This document shows positions 1 through 6,353 of a DNA stretch of 20,681 nucleotides, piece by piece. Origin of the DNA: a virus; the IMG/VR virus record IMGVR_UViG_3300028045_000134, positions 1 to 20,681 of that record. The stretch is one strand, 5' to 3'. Position 1 is the first letter of the stretch. Each line of letters opens with the position of its first letter. The notes under the pieces were generated by a model that saw nothing but the letters and a program-made list of their open reading frames with translations, was not told where the DNA came from and did no database searches. The translations under genes and the position numbers were made by a program.

Positions 1-243
1 TACTTCTTTGTATGTGTTATTAAAATCAACAACCATAAGGTAGTGCATTATATATTGCATATCCCCATCCTCAGAATTATCAAAGCATTTTTGAATTACA
101 GGCATCAGCCAATCCCAAGAATCGTGATAAGCAAGGTCTACTTCTGTTCTGTGGTTGTCCTCTGAGTACACAAAATTAGTGTAACCAAACGCTTCATAGG
201 ATTTTACTCCCATAAATTCTGCTATTAGTTTATTGTCTTTCAT
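1..243 (-). CDS. Phage ABA sandwich domain protein, partial (3' end outside window)
   Basis: Hand translation gives 81 residues from the ATG at 243 to the window edge with no stop. It begins MKDNKLIAEFMG and contains YHDSWDWLMPVIQKC. The pairing of IAEFMG with Y-H-x-S-W-D-W-L-M-P is the signature of the small Phage_ABA_S family (Phage ABA sandwich domain), common in Bacteroidota phages and of unknown function. It is the third gene after the promoter at 727-757, 11 bases downstream of the 255-476 gene, and so probably belongs to a short operon that continues beyond the left edge. The C-terminal part cannot be judged. Confidence 0.75.
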   Translation of the reverse strand, partial: MKDNKLIAEFMGVKSYEAFGYTNFVYSEDNHRTEVDLAYHDSWDWLMPVIQKCFDNSEDGDMQYIMHYLMVVDFNNTYKEV

Positions 244-254
244 ATTATATAGTT

Positions 255-476
255 TTAATATTTTAACAGAATTTCTCTGTCGGTTTCTAATTGTTTTTTA
301 CTTAATACATTCATCATTGGGGAAAAGTTTTCATCCCAAGAATAAAACTGATTATCATTTGTTTCGTCAATACATCTTATTGATGTTACTTCTCTTGAAA
401 GAAAGTTATCTCTTTCGATAACATCAAGAACTTTCATAACATCATCTGTCATAACATCTAATATAAATCTTGCCAT
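255..476 (-). CDS. Small hypothetical protein (73 aa)
   Basis: An uninterrupted 73-residue frame with an ATG start, sitting 12 bases after the 489-695 gene and 11 bases before the ABA-sandwich gene. It begins MARFILDVMTDDVMKVLD and has SIRCIDETNDNQFYSWD in the middle. Small proteins with an N-terminal MARF-type strand and an R-C-I-D-E-T-N segment recur in Bacteroidota phages, but I know of no function. No signal peptide, membrane segment or metal motif is visible. The tight spacing and shared direction with both neighbours are the main support. Confidence 0.65.
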   Translation of the reverse strand: MARFILDVMTDDVMKVLDVIERDNFLSREVTSIRCIDETNDNQFYSWDENFSPMMNVLSKKQLETDREILLKY

Positions 477-488
477 AATATTTTGTTT

Positions 489-695
489 TTATTGATTTAA
501 AATTATTGCTCCTTTTGTTTTTAACATAGCTCCAATATATGAAAATGGTTTCTCGTCTGTAATAGTGTTACCATTCTCCCAAGTGGATATGTACTTAGAG
601 GATATGTAAAATAAATAAGTGTCATCCTCTCCATAATTTGACTCTACGTCATAATCGACAATCCTTTTGTCTTTTAAAATTTTTGATAAGTTCAT
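489..695 (-). CDS. Small hypothetical protein (68 aa), first gene of left operon
   Basis: A 68-residue frame with an ATG at 695, about 32 bases downstream of a near-perfect Bacteroidota promoter (727-757), making it the first gene of the transcription unit that runs off the left edge. The sequence is polar with a few aromatic residues (DDTYLFYISSKYISTWENG) and has no recognised motif, membrane segment or cysteine pair. Acceptance rests on the promoter, its spacing to the gene, and the closely packed genes after it. The function is unknown to me. Confidence 0.6.
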   Translation of the reverse strand: MNLSKILKDKRIVDYDVESNYGEDDTYLFYISSKYISTWENGNTITDEKPFSYIGAMLKTKGAIILNQ

Positions 696-726
696 AATGT
701 TCTGTTTTTAATTAATTACTACGATA

Positions 727-757
727 CAAATATACACTTTATTTTTAATTACACAAC
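727..757 (-). promoter_or_regulatory. Bacteroidota-type promoter for the left operon
   Basis: Read on the minus strand, GTTG (757-754) is followed after 19 bases by TATATTTG (734-727). This fits the Bacteroidota sigma-ABfr consensus TTTG-N19-TAnnTTTG. Transcription would start near 720, about 25 bases before the ATG at 695. It is the best promoter in the window and lies in a true intergenic gap. Confidence 0.75.
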
Positions 758-931
758 AAAAAAAATAAAAAACTTTGCAATTTAACTTTTTTTATGAATT
801 GCCATCTTTTAACACTATTGTAAATTTGTAACATAACTTAATAAGGAAACACGTGCATACGTCTACAACAATTCTTTCATATAACAAAATAAATCTACTA
901 CTAAATTTTGGTATGAATAATAATGAATTGC

Positions 932-1037
932 ACCCCATTATATTAAACATAGGATTACCCCATTATATTAAACATACCCCATCATATTAAACAAAAAAAG
1001 GGAGACAAAATTAATTGACCCCCTCCATATTAAACAT
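932..1037. repeat. Four-copy 19-20 bp direct repeat beside terL
   Basis: Plus-strand copies: 932-950 and 957-975 are identical (ACCCCATTATATTAAACAT). 976-994 differs at two bases, and 1018-1037 is a variant with one extra base and changes around the C-run. Start-to-start steps are 25, 19 and 42 bases. On the transcribed strand each copy reads ATGTTTAATATAATGGGGT, so each has an A/T core followed by a G-run. Candidate roles are terminase or pac/cos recognition sites, replication iterons, or a phage-specific promoter array. Confidence 0.8.
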
Positions 1038-1093
1038 TTTATTTTTACACATTTTATCTGTACTATCTAAGCAAGTACATACTATTTGTGTAA

Positions 1094-2305
1094 TTATCTT
1101 ATCACATAAACTCCAGAGTTTACTCCTTGCACTAAGTACATCATACCATACCTAATAGCATCTATAAAGTGATTGAACTTATCTATTGGTGCTTCACCCT
1201 TATCTTTCCATACATAGTTGTTTAGCTCTCTTATTATACCGTGAGAACCCCTATCTACTACTATCTCATAATCTTGCATAAGTGCAATACCAGATAATAT
1301 ACTACCTTTCTTCTTGATCGTAGGCTTTATGTTAAGACCCAATGTTTTTAGTTCTGAGATCAAACGTGGTTCACTATTATCACAGATAATCAAATCCATA
1401 CCACACTCATTCTTATTCCTTGTAGCTACCTCAGATGTGTTTAAATGTGCTTTTCCGTAGATTTCCTTAACCCAAACCTTTCTTGCGTGTTTATCTATAG
1501 AAATCTTCACAAGTGTCGTTAAATCGGCTGAAAATCCAAAATCTTGACCATAGCAAGTAAGTTCTGTAGGAATAAAGTCTCCAACTCTCCATTTCCTTAT
1601 AATAGTACCTTCTGCTTTCTCAAGCCAACCTCCTAATATCTGATGTTGGTATTTATCTGGTCTCTTACGTTTCATTTCGTATATTCTCTGTAGAAACGAC
1701 TGAGATAAGTTATTCTTGTTATCCTTATAAGTTGTATGTACATAAGTAACATTACCTTTATTCATATTCGAAGCTGGTAATACGTTTTCGTTCTGAAAGA
1801 ATCTTTGATATATCCAATGCTCTTTAGTTGTTGGATTAAGTATCAATATAACTCTGTTTTGCTTAACTTGTGAACGTATAGAGAAGTCTATCTTATCAAA
1901 AACACCTTCATCTACAAGTTCCTCTGCTTCATCGACTACAAACGTAGTTATACCATTCAAAGACTTTAAAGCAGCAGTTTGATTACCAGATGATGTCCTA
2001 ATACCTTTAAATATGATAGAGCTACCTGTTTTAAGGTTCATTATTTCATCTTTAGTGATCCTAAAATCTTCGTGAACACCCATTAGGTTAATTTTCTCAA
2101 TAAATTCAGGTATAATAGATGTATGTGCTGACATCATCGTATATCTTGAGAATAAAACCTTATGCCCTACCTCATAGGTAAGATTTAGCAAGAAAACATT
2201 GATTCCAAACGACTTTCCACTACCCCTACCTCCTGTAACAACAAAATACCTACTCTCATTCTTGAAAATAGGTATGTATTTCTCGTGTATGTCTATCTTA
2301 CTCAT
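1094..2305 (-). CDS. terL: Phage terminase large subunit (TerL)
   Basis: This is the DNA-packaging motor ATPase and headful or cos nuclease, which docks on the portal. The 403 residues carry Walker A GGRGSGKS (25-32), Walker B TTFVVDEAEE (about 120-129, with D125/E126) and a coupling motif ILNPTT (155-160). The C-terminal RNase-H-like nuclease has acidic sites in GQDFGFSAD (D255), ICDNSEPR (D309) and FNHFIDAIRYGM (D382). Order and spacing match the PBSX/Terminase_3 type and look complete. The ATG at 2305 overlaps the preceding small-terminase candidate by 8 bases, indicating coupled translation. It is the last gene of its operon, followed by the repeat-bearing gap. Unusually, it lies far from portal and capsid, at the opposite end of the window. 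Confidence 0.95.
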   Translation of the reverse strand: MSKIDIHEKYIPIFKNESRYFVVTGGRGSGKSFGINVFLLNLTYEVGHKVLFSRYTMMSAHTSIIPEFIEKINLMGVHEDFRITKDEIMNLKTGSSIIFKGIRTSSGNQTAALKSLNGITTFVVDEAEELVDEGVFDKIDFSIRSQVKQNRVILILNPTTKEHWIYQRFFQNENVLPASNMNKGNVTYVHTTYKDNKNNLSQSFLQRIYEMKRKRPDKYQHQILGGWLEKAEGTIIRKWRVGDFIPTELTCYGQDFGFSADLTTLVKISIDKHARKVWVKEIYGKAHLNTSEVATRNKNECGMDLIICDNSEPRLISELKTLGLNIKPTIKKKGSILSGIALMQDYEIVVDRGSHGIIRELNNYVWKDKGEAPIDKFNHFIDAIRYGMMYLVQGVNSGVYVIR

Positions 2306-2684
2306 TTTTTGGTGTTACGTCTATAATCTTCTCCTTAATCTTCTTACCTTCAACACTATCTCCAAAGAAATTAATCACAGGTGCTTGAACTTTGTTGTTA
2401 ACAGTCTCTTTATCGTCTCCATAAGCAAAATCCATAAGCAATTTCATATGATTATAGCTACCTTCTTCTGCTTTCTTAGCTAAACTCTCAAAAGCGTTTA
2501 CTTCGCTCCCAAATACGTTCTTAATAGCTTTTTTAGCGTATTGTTTCTTCCTATTCTTCTTTGCAGTATTCATTGCAGGTTTATTAGACCTCTCTTTTTC
2601 TGGAATTGGTAACTTGGGAATAGATTTCTTACGACTATTCCCTTTTCTACCATCTGTTGGCTTAATCTCTTGTGAATTACTCAT
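2298..2684 (-). CDS. Putative terminase small subunit / DUF5681-like protein
   Basis: The protein has 128 residues. The first ~55 are very basic and proline-containing (GRKGNSRKKSIPKLPIP, AKKNRKKQYAKKAIKNVFG), suited to DNA binding. A short helical part follows (FESLAKKAEEGSYNHMKLLMDFAYG), then an acidic/basic tail. The basic lead plus helix resembles DUF5681-type proteins found before phage terminases. Position directly upstream of and overlapping terL by 8 bases is the usual place of terS, which recognises the packaging site. No classical helix-turn-helix is obvious, so the role is inferred from position and charge. Its leader shares 17 of 18 bases with the leader of the gene at 18939. Confidence 0.6.
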   Translation of the reverse strand: MSNSQEIKPTDGRKGNSRKKSIPKLPIPEKERSNKPAMNTAKKNRKKQYAKKAIKNVFGSEVNAFESLAKKAEEGSYNHMKLLMDFAYGDDKETVNNKVQAPVINFFGDSVEGKKIKEKIIDVTPKNE

Positions 2685-2699
2685 ATTATGATAACTAAA
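2682..2699 (-). promoter_or_regulatory. Start-codon leader element shared with 18937-18954
   Basis: The minus-strand sequence TTTAGTTATCATAATATG ends in the start codon of the small-terminase candidate. It matches the leader of the gene at 18939 at 17 of 18 bases in the same register. It may be a translation-initiation or operator element; chance is not excluded in DNA this AT-rich. Confidence 0.3.
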
Positions 2700-2717
2700 G
2701 TGTTGTTATTTTGTTTT

Positions 2718-2960
2718 TTACAAATCATCTAAGCACCAAATAGGTGTCATATCTCCAACCCAAGCAGAACTAACATTAAATTCAAAATACTCTAAAGCCT
2801 CTTCCTCTGTCATACCTTGTGATATGAGAATATTTATGCACAAACTTTTAGAGTATATCAATCTCATACTTCTATCATCTAATCCAATTATAGCACTATC
2901 AAAGCCATCAGCTCTTAGCAACTCTTCTTCGCTAATAAATTCTAATATTTTATCTAACAT
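2718..2960 (-). CDS. Small acidic hypothetical protein (80 aa)
   Basis: An 80-residue acidic protein beginning MLDKILEFISEEELLRADG and containing GMTEEEALEYFEFNVSSAWVG. The E-E-A-L-E-Y-F-E-F-N segment, followed by a tryptophan and an acidic C-terminus, is a recurrent small-protein pattern in Bacteroidota phages, sometimes next to terminases. I cannot give a function. It is five bases after the 2966-3283 gene and 33 bases before the small-terminase candidate, so it is part of the packaging operon. There are no membrane segments or metal motifs. Confidence 0.65.
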   Translation of the reverse strand: MLDKILEFISEEELLRADGFDSAIIGLDDRSMRLIYSKSLCINILISQGMTEEEALEYFEFNVSSAWVGDMTPIWCLDDL

Positions 2961-2965
2961 ATTTT

Positions 2966-3283
2966 TTAGCTATAGTAGTAATCGTTATCTTGCTGACCTC
3001 TTTCCGCATCATAATAGTTCTTAGTAATTTGTATTTCGTATTCCAATAGACCAGATAAGTAACCACATAGAAAGGTAATATCTGCATCAGATAAGTCATA
3101 AGCATCCTCTCCTTCTAATATGTCTATTCTTAACACTTCATTGATGTCAAGGAATAATTCTACTGTAAAATCTTCTCCTTCGTAATAGATAGAAACCTCA
3201 TTTGGAAGTGGGTTCGATGAAAACCCTTCTGTTGAATATTCTGGTCTGATTGATAATATCTTGTCCTTTAGTTGCTCTTTCAT
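2966..3283 (-). CDS. Acidic hypothetical protein (105 aa)
   Basis: A 105-residue acidic protein in the packaging operon, two bases after the ParB-like gene and five before the 80-aa gene. The central part alternates hydrophobic and acidic residues (EVSIYYEGEDFTVELFLDI), suggesting beta strands. It then has a helix-like LCGYLSGLLEYEIQITKNYYD and an acidic, tyrosine-rich end. No recognised family. Small acidic phage proteins sometimes mimic DNA or inhibit host enzymes, but nothing here proves that. Confidence 0.6.
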   Translation of the reverse strand: MKEQLKDKILSIRPEYSTEGFSSNPLPNEVSIYYEGEDFTVELFLDINEVLRIDILEGEDAYDLSDADITFLCGYLSGLLEYEIQITKNYYDAERGQQDNDYYYS

Positions 3284-3285
3284 AA

Positions 3286-4047
3286 TTATAGTCTTGTATA
3301 AGTTTCTTTAACAAATTCTTTAAACTCTTCCCTTCCTTGAATGTTTTTATCTTCTTGATTTGATAATGATCTAAACAGTCTCGATCTTAACTTAAAGAAA
3401 TCAATGTCTTTCTTTTCGTTGATTCTCCCAAATGCCCACATAGATAAACCTGTTAAAGCAAAAGATGCCTTTTTGAAATCCTTCTTTAAATCATAACACA
3501 AACTTGCAAGTTTATCACTAAATTCTCTATTTTTAAACTCAAGATTACCTTCTCTGAATGAAGATTTAGAAACAGAATACAAGTCTACTAAAAATCCACA
3601 AGGTAAACCATCATAAACTTCATTGTACAAATTATATAAATAAGCGTAATTACTAAAATATGCTTCATTACTTCTTCCGTATTTATACCAAGCATCTAAA
3701 TAGTTTTCATCATTCCAAGATTTCTGTGTATTATTTAATTTAGAAATATCTTCAATTACTTGTTTTTTGTCAGTGTATGTCTTTGTGATAGCACTTACTT
3801 TATTTATAGCACTTCCATTTGGTAGATTAACAATAGCTTTACATAAGTGTTGACCATCAATAATCACATACTTTCTTTTATCAAAAGCAGATACGTCTCC
3901 AATAACAGGGAATCTTAATATTCCACAATCAACAATACTTTTGATCATTTTCTGTACGTGCTTCCCACTTAAATCTCTATTAAACTCTAATAGATTTTTT
4001 GGTTGTAACAATTCCTTTAGTTCTGTTTTTTTAAATTCTTTAATCAT
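3286..4047 (-). CDS. ParB-like N-terminal domain protein
   Basis: The 253 residues begin with a ParB/sulfiredoxin-like domain: a position-defining segment NRDLSGKHVQKMIKSI (about 23-38), a strand PVIGD (47-51), then YVIIDGQHLCKAI (about 60-72). The last segment sits where ParB proteins have GERRxRA and where DGQHR-type proteins have DGQHR. Next comes SKLNNTQKSWNDENYLDAW, a stretch seen in phage and plasmid ParB-like proteins. The C-terminal half is helical and unrecognised. True ParB proteins bind CTP and DNA; with H-L-C in place of E-R-R, that activity cannot be assumed. As first gene of the packaging operon behind the promoter at 4089-4119, a role in genome recognition or modification is possible. 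Confidence 0.65.
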   Translation of the reverse strand: MIKEFKKTELKELLQPKNLLEFNRDLSGKHVQKMIKSIVDCGILRFPVIGDVSAFDKRKYVIIDGQHLCKAIVNLPNGSAINKVSAITKTYTDKKQVIEDISKLNNTQKSWNDENYLDAWYKYGRSNEAYFSNYAYLYNLYNEVYDGLPCGFLVDLYSVSKSSFREGNLEFKNREFSDKLASLCYDLKKDFKKASFALTGLSMWAFGRINEKKDIDFFKLRSRLFRSLSNQEDKNIQGREEFKEFVKETYTRL

Positions 4048-4088
4048 TTTGATTGGTTTTTAATTATTAATATTATTTTGTTATGAGA

Positions 4089-4119
4089 CAAACCTACAAT
4101 ATTTTTTTAAAACCTACAA
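4089..4119 (-). promoter_or_regulatory. Promoter of the ParB-like/terminase operon, built from a tandem repeat
   Basis: On the minus strand TTG (4119-4117) is followed after 20 bases by TAGGTTTG (4096-4089), fitting the Bacteroidota TTG-N19/20-TAnnTTTG pattern. The TTG comes from one copy of a 20-bp tandem repeat and the TAGGTTT from the other. It overlaps the end of the 4114-4323 gene (TTG is its last codon). Transcription would start near 4082, about 35 bases before the ATG at 4047. Confidence 0.65.
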
Positions 4120-4129
4120 TATTTTTTTA
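4090..4129. repeat. Perfect 20-bp tandem duplication
   Basis: The unit AAACCTACAATATTTTTTTA occurs twice without mismatch or gap (4090-4109 and 4110-4129, plus strand). The second copy contains the last codons and TAG stop of the 4114-4323 gene; the first is intergenic. The duplication sets the spacing of the promoter above. Confidence 0.95.
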
Positions 4130-4323
4130 GTTTTCTTTTCGTGTTTATTAAATATTGAATAAGTTGATGCAGTATTTGGTCTTGTTGTAACCTTTGGTTT
4201 TTTTGGTTTTTCTTTATCACTCTGTTTCTTAATTTGTTTTTTTAGTTTCTTAACTAAGTGTAACAAATACAGGTTTTCTGTTGCTGTTGCTAAATCTTTG
4301 ATTTGTCTAATTGTTTCTTTCAT
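4114..4323 (-). CDS. Small basic hypothetical protein (69 aa)
   Basis: A 69-residue, strongly basic protein. A helical N-terminal part (MKETIRQIKDLATATENLYLLHLV) with coiled-coil character is followed by lysine clusters (KKLKKQIKKQSDKEKPKKPK) and a basic tail ending KKTKKIL. The composition suits a nucleic-acid-binding or scaffold-like peptide, but no family is recognised. It begins 22 bases after the DUF3310 gene and is the last gene of the replication block. Its final codons are embedded in the 20-bp tandem repeat, so the C-terminal K-K-I-L end may be a by-product of that duplication. Confidence 0.6.
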   Translation of the reverse strand: MKETIRQIKDLATATENLYLLHLVKKLKKQIKKQSDKEKPKKPKVTTRPNTASTYSIFNKHEKKTKKIL

Positions 4324-4345
4324 TGTTCTAATTGTTTCTATCTCT

Positions 4346-4549
4346 TTATAGAGCCTCCCTTAATAGTTCTATCTCTCTCTCTAAGTAATCCTTTGCTTTA
4401 ATCAGATCAAGTAATTCATCTTGTTTCTTACCTGCTCTTGCAACATACTTAATAATATTACCTCTACAGAAATTCAAGTCGTAATCCCTTATAACATCTA
4501 TAATGTCATAGTCTTTACCATTCTCGTAATGTGGTTGTGTGCCTCTCAT
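4346..4549 (-). CDS. DUF3310 family protein
   Basis: The 67 residues match the small DUF3310 domain almost end to end: PHYENGKDYDIIDVIRDYDL, then NFCRGNIIKYVARAGKK, then LLDLIKAKDYLEREI. This domain is widespread in phages and occurs fused to the nucleotide-kinase region of T7 gp1.7-type proteins, where it is linked to nucleotide metabolism. The stand-alone function is not established. It lies in the replication block, downstream of the DnaA-like and exonuclease genes, which fits a nucleotide or DNA-metabolism role. No truncation is apparent. Confidence 0.85.
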   Translation of the reverse strand: MRGTQPHYENGKDYDIIDVIRDYDLNFCRGNIIKYVARAGKKQDELLDLIKAKDYLEREIELLREAL

Positions 4550-4551
4550 AA

Positions 4552-4620
4552 TTAGTTGTCTTTAATTGTAACTATTATTTTTATTACTATTATTATAAGT
4601 ATTATAATTATTACTCCCAT
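4552..4620 (-). CDS. Possible 22-aa hydrophobic micro-protein
   Basis: In the 87-base gap between the DnaA-like and DUF3310 genes, an ATG at 4620 opens 22 codons. They begin MGVIIIILIIIVIKII and end in a polar tail before TAA, two bases before the DUF3310 start. It would be a single short membrane helix. The isoleucine run can arise simply from AT-rich DNA, so this is a candidate only. Support is that it fills the gap exactly and lies in the operon direction. Confidence 0.3.
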   Translation of the reverse strand: MGVIIIILIIIVIKIIVTIKDN

Positions 4621-4636
4621 AATTTATTTATTTACG

Positions 4637-5185
4637 TTATACTAGAAATGAACTTCCTAAATCATACTCGCCTTGTATTATCTTACATTGGTCTTTACTC
4701 TTCCAGCTCCAAGATTTAATCCTTAAACTAACAATCTCTCTTACTTCATCCCTTCTATCTTGTGGAACGCTATCTATAAGGATGTCTAAAGCATCTTTAT
4801 TTTTATTTGATATACTTGTGTGTAAATTCTGTTTAATGTCTTTAATCGCCTTCTTTTGAGTCTGCTCTATTGACAAAAACTCTTCAGCTCTATCATTAAA
4901 GTAAATATTATATCTGTTTCTAAATACTGCATAAGACTTGTAGTAAATACCTATCTTGTGTAAAGCGTGAGTTATAGATGATCGACCTTTATTAACCCCC
5001 CTTAACTTAAACCATTCTGAGATCATCCTATCATTCATAAAGTTTAAATCCTTTAGAATCTTATAGAAAAGTGTTCTTGTGATCATTATATCTGTTTCTC
5101 TTGAATCGCTATTTAACTGTATTCCTGTTAAATCTTCAAAGTCTTTTGCTAATTCGTCTGCGTTATCTTTATTGTATCCTAACAT
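4637..5185 (-). CDS. DnaA domain IV-like DNA-binding protein
   Basis: A 182-residue protein. The segment from about residue 28 to 88 (RETDIMITRTLFYKILKDL, then SEWFKLRGVNKGRSSITHALHKI) resembles the C-terminal helix-turn-helix domain of DnaA, where the signature GRDHTTVLHAxxK contacts the DnaA box; here it reads GRSSITHALHK. There is no AAA+ ATPase part, so it cannot be a full initiator. Phages of Bacteroidota carry such stand-alone domains near replication genes. The remainder is helical and charged. A role in origin recognition or in redirecting host DnaA is inference. Ten bases separate it from the upstream 5196-5438 gene. Confidence 0.55.
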   Translation of the reverse strand: MLGYNKDNADELAKDFEDLTGIQLNSDSRETDIMITRTLFYKILKDLNFMNDRMISEWFKLRGVNKGRSSITHALHKIGIYYKSYAVFRNRYNIYFNDRAEEFLSIEQTQKKAIKDIKQNLHTSISNKNKDALDILIDSVPQDRRDEVREIVSLRIKSWSWKSKDQCKIIQGEYDLGSSFLV

Positions 5186-5195
5186 ATTGTTTGTT

Positions 5196-5438
5196 TTAAT
5201 TTAAATTATTGTTTTCTTTTATATTATCTATCTCTACCATAACCTTAGTGAAGGTATTCATATGATGCCAATCTAAGGCTTTCTTTATACCAGCACAAGC
5301 TAAGTAGTACTCTTGTTCTTCGTAATGCTCTAAGACCTCTTCTAAGACGTATTTAGGGCAACCTTCTTGTATTTCAATTATAGCATTTGTAAAGTACAAT
5401 TCTATGATGTCTTTATCTTCATCGCTTAATGTTCTCAT
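5196..5438 (-). CDS. Small acidic hypothetical protein (80 aa)
   Basis: An 80-residue, acidic, helical protein (MRTLSDEDKDIIELYFTNAI ... VLEEVLEHYEEQEYYLACAG). Its start overlaps the exonuclease gene by 20 bases, indicating translational coupling. It contains two isolated cysteines but no metal-binding spacing. I do not recognise a family. Position between the exonuclease and the DnaA-like gene suggests an accessory role in DNA metabolism, by context only. Confidence 0.65.
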   Translation of the reverse strand: MRTLSDEDKDIIELYFTNAIIEIQEGCPKYVLEEVLEHYEEQEYYLACAGIKKALDWHHMNTFTKVMVEIDNIKENNNLN

Positions 5439-6156
5439 AACAATCGGTTTTAAGTGTTAGTAGTGATTTAGCTTCGTTAAACATAGACTTAGCCTCGTCT
5501 CCATATATCTCCTTGTACAATCTATAGGTTCTACTAACTAATGAGTATTCGCTGTTAGCTTCTTGGAATAACTTCTTAGCATAAGACTTGCCATAACCTT
5601 TACAGTAGTTTATGTTATCAGCAGTGTCTCCTACAATCATTTGTGAGTAGAAGTTATTAAGTGCTTCCTCTCGACTAATCTTAACTAACTCTCTCTTCTT
5701 ATAGTTGTAGTCATAAAACCAGCAAGGGAATTGTTTGTAGTCCTTATCAATAGACATAATGATAACACTATCTACACCATTGTTTAAAACCTCTTCTGCC
5801 CATAGTGTAGCTACAACATCGTCTGTTTCAACACCATCACCATAAACAGAATCGTAGGTGAATTTAACCATATCGTGAAGTAGAGGCAATATCTCTGGTC
5901 TCTTCTGTGTTCTGTTAAGTTTATATGTAGGAGATATGTCTTTTCTAAAGTTATTCTTAGAACCATTACAAACGATAATCTCATCTATATCTACCAATTC
6001 CCATAAAAAACAAATTAGCTTATCAAAGCCATCCTCAAACTTATCGAAAGCCACATTGACATCAGTCTCAAATACATCATCTATAGACTCTCTATCCTGC
6101 TTCCTTTTAAAGCAAGAAGCGTATATCAAACTGTCTGCATCAAATATTACTTTCAT
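5419..6156 (-). CDS. 5'-3' exonuclease, FEN/T7 gp6-like
   Basis: The 245 residues show the 5'-3' exonuclease (flap endonuclease) order of motifs. IFDADSLIY at the N-terminus supplies metal-binding aspartates D6/D8. NFRKDISPTYKLNR is the arch-region R/K motif. GVETDDVVATL carries paired aspartates, and SIDKDYKQFP is the SxDxDxxQ motif. QMIVGDTADNINYCKGYGKSYAKKLF is the DxxDN plus helix-3-turn-helix DNA-binding region. All catalytic acids appear present. Such enzymes remove RNA primers and resect DNA ends, feeding single strands to annealing proteins like the ERF protein at 11135-11680. The upstream gene ends two bases before this ATG. Confidence 0.9.
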   Translation of the reverse strand: MKVIFDADSLIYASCFKRKQDRESIDDVFETDVNVAFDKFEDGFDKLICFLWELVDIDEIIVCNGSKNNFRKDISPTYKLNRTQKRPEILPLLHDMVKFTYDSVYGDGVETDDVVATLWAEEVLNNGVDSVIIMSIDKDYKQFPCWFYDYNYKKRELVKISREEALNNFYSQMIVGDTADNINYCKGYGKSYAKKLFQEANSEYSLVSRTYRLYKEIYGDEAKSMFNEAKSLLTLKTDCYENIKR

Positions 6157-6158
6157 AA

Positions 6159-6299
6159 TTAACCTTCTTTACATAAGTTTATAACCCTAACTTTAGATGT
6201 TTTAGCCTCGCATCTTCTATTCTCTTCCATCCATCCTGTTATTGGATTTATTTTGTAGTTCCAAAATTCTTTTAATTTATAGTTTTTGTTTTGCCTCAT
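6159..6299 (-). CDS. Small hypothetical protein (46 aa)
   Basis: Found by translating the gap: ATG at 6299, 46 codons, TAA at 6159, two bases before the exonuclease start. It begins MRQNKNYKLKEFWNYKINP and is basic with several aromatics; two cysteines lie far apart. The ATG is about 17 bases downstream of the expected start site of the promoter at 6323-6353, making it the first gene of that transcript. Function unknown. Confidence 0.6.
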   Translation of the reverse strand: MRQNKNYKLKEFWNYKINPITGWMEENRRCEAKTSKVRVINLCKEG

Positions 6300-6322
6300 A
6301 ATATGTTTGTTTTAATATAAAG

Positions 6323-6353
6323 CAAATCTACAAAACTATTTATAAACCTCCAA
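6323..6353 (-). promoter_or_regulatory. Promoter for exonuclease/DnaA-like operon
   Basis: On the minus strand TTG (6353-6351) is followed after 20 bases by TAGATTTG (6330-6323), the Bacteroidota pattern. A second TAGTTTTG (6338-6331) lies directly upstream but lacks a partner at -33. The -33 element is inside the end of the 6336-6830 gene. The predicted start near 6316 gives a leader of about 17 bases. Confidence 0.65.

Larger units (their letters stand above)
696..1093. other. Non-coding region between large terminase and left operon
   Basis: This 398-base gap holds no convincing gene. From the terminase side it contains a weak dyad at 1059-1079 (TGTACT, 9 bases, AGTACA, with no U-run), four copies of an ACCCCATTATATTAAACAT repeat (932-1037), an AT-rich stretch, and the promoter at 727-757. 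A 53-codon frame starting inside repeat copy 1 (950 down to about 792) is open but cysteine-rich and unlike its neighbours, so I do not call it. The position next to the terminase genes makes a packaging or replication site plausible, by inference only. Confidence 0.5.

Noticed and set aside
792-950. A 53-codon open frame on the minus strand starting inside repeat copy 1 (MFNIMGCNSLLF...)
   Set aside because: Cysteine-rich and hydrophobic in a way unlike its neighbours, begins within a repeat, and covers an intergenic region; more likely chance.
957-975. Micro-frame M-F-N-I-M-G-stop formed by a repeat copy
   Set aside because: Only six codons; a leader-peptide role cannot be supported from sequence, and the repeats are better read as DNA sites.
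1059-1079. TGTACT-N9-AGTACA dyad after terL as a terminator
   Set aside because: Stem of only six pairs, A/T-rich, and no U-run after it; too weak to call.
2199-2483. Plus-strand open frame across the terminase genes
   Set aside because: Lies opposite two well-supported minus-strand genes, is hydrophobic from antisense codon bias, and has no neighbours in its direction. The same applies to the other plus-strand frames in the window (233-421, 2824-3024, 5936-6184, 8534-8743, 9401-9586, 12274-12456, 14045-14332, 14635-14823, 19039-19293, 19368-19556, 20269-20562).
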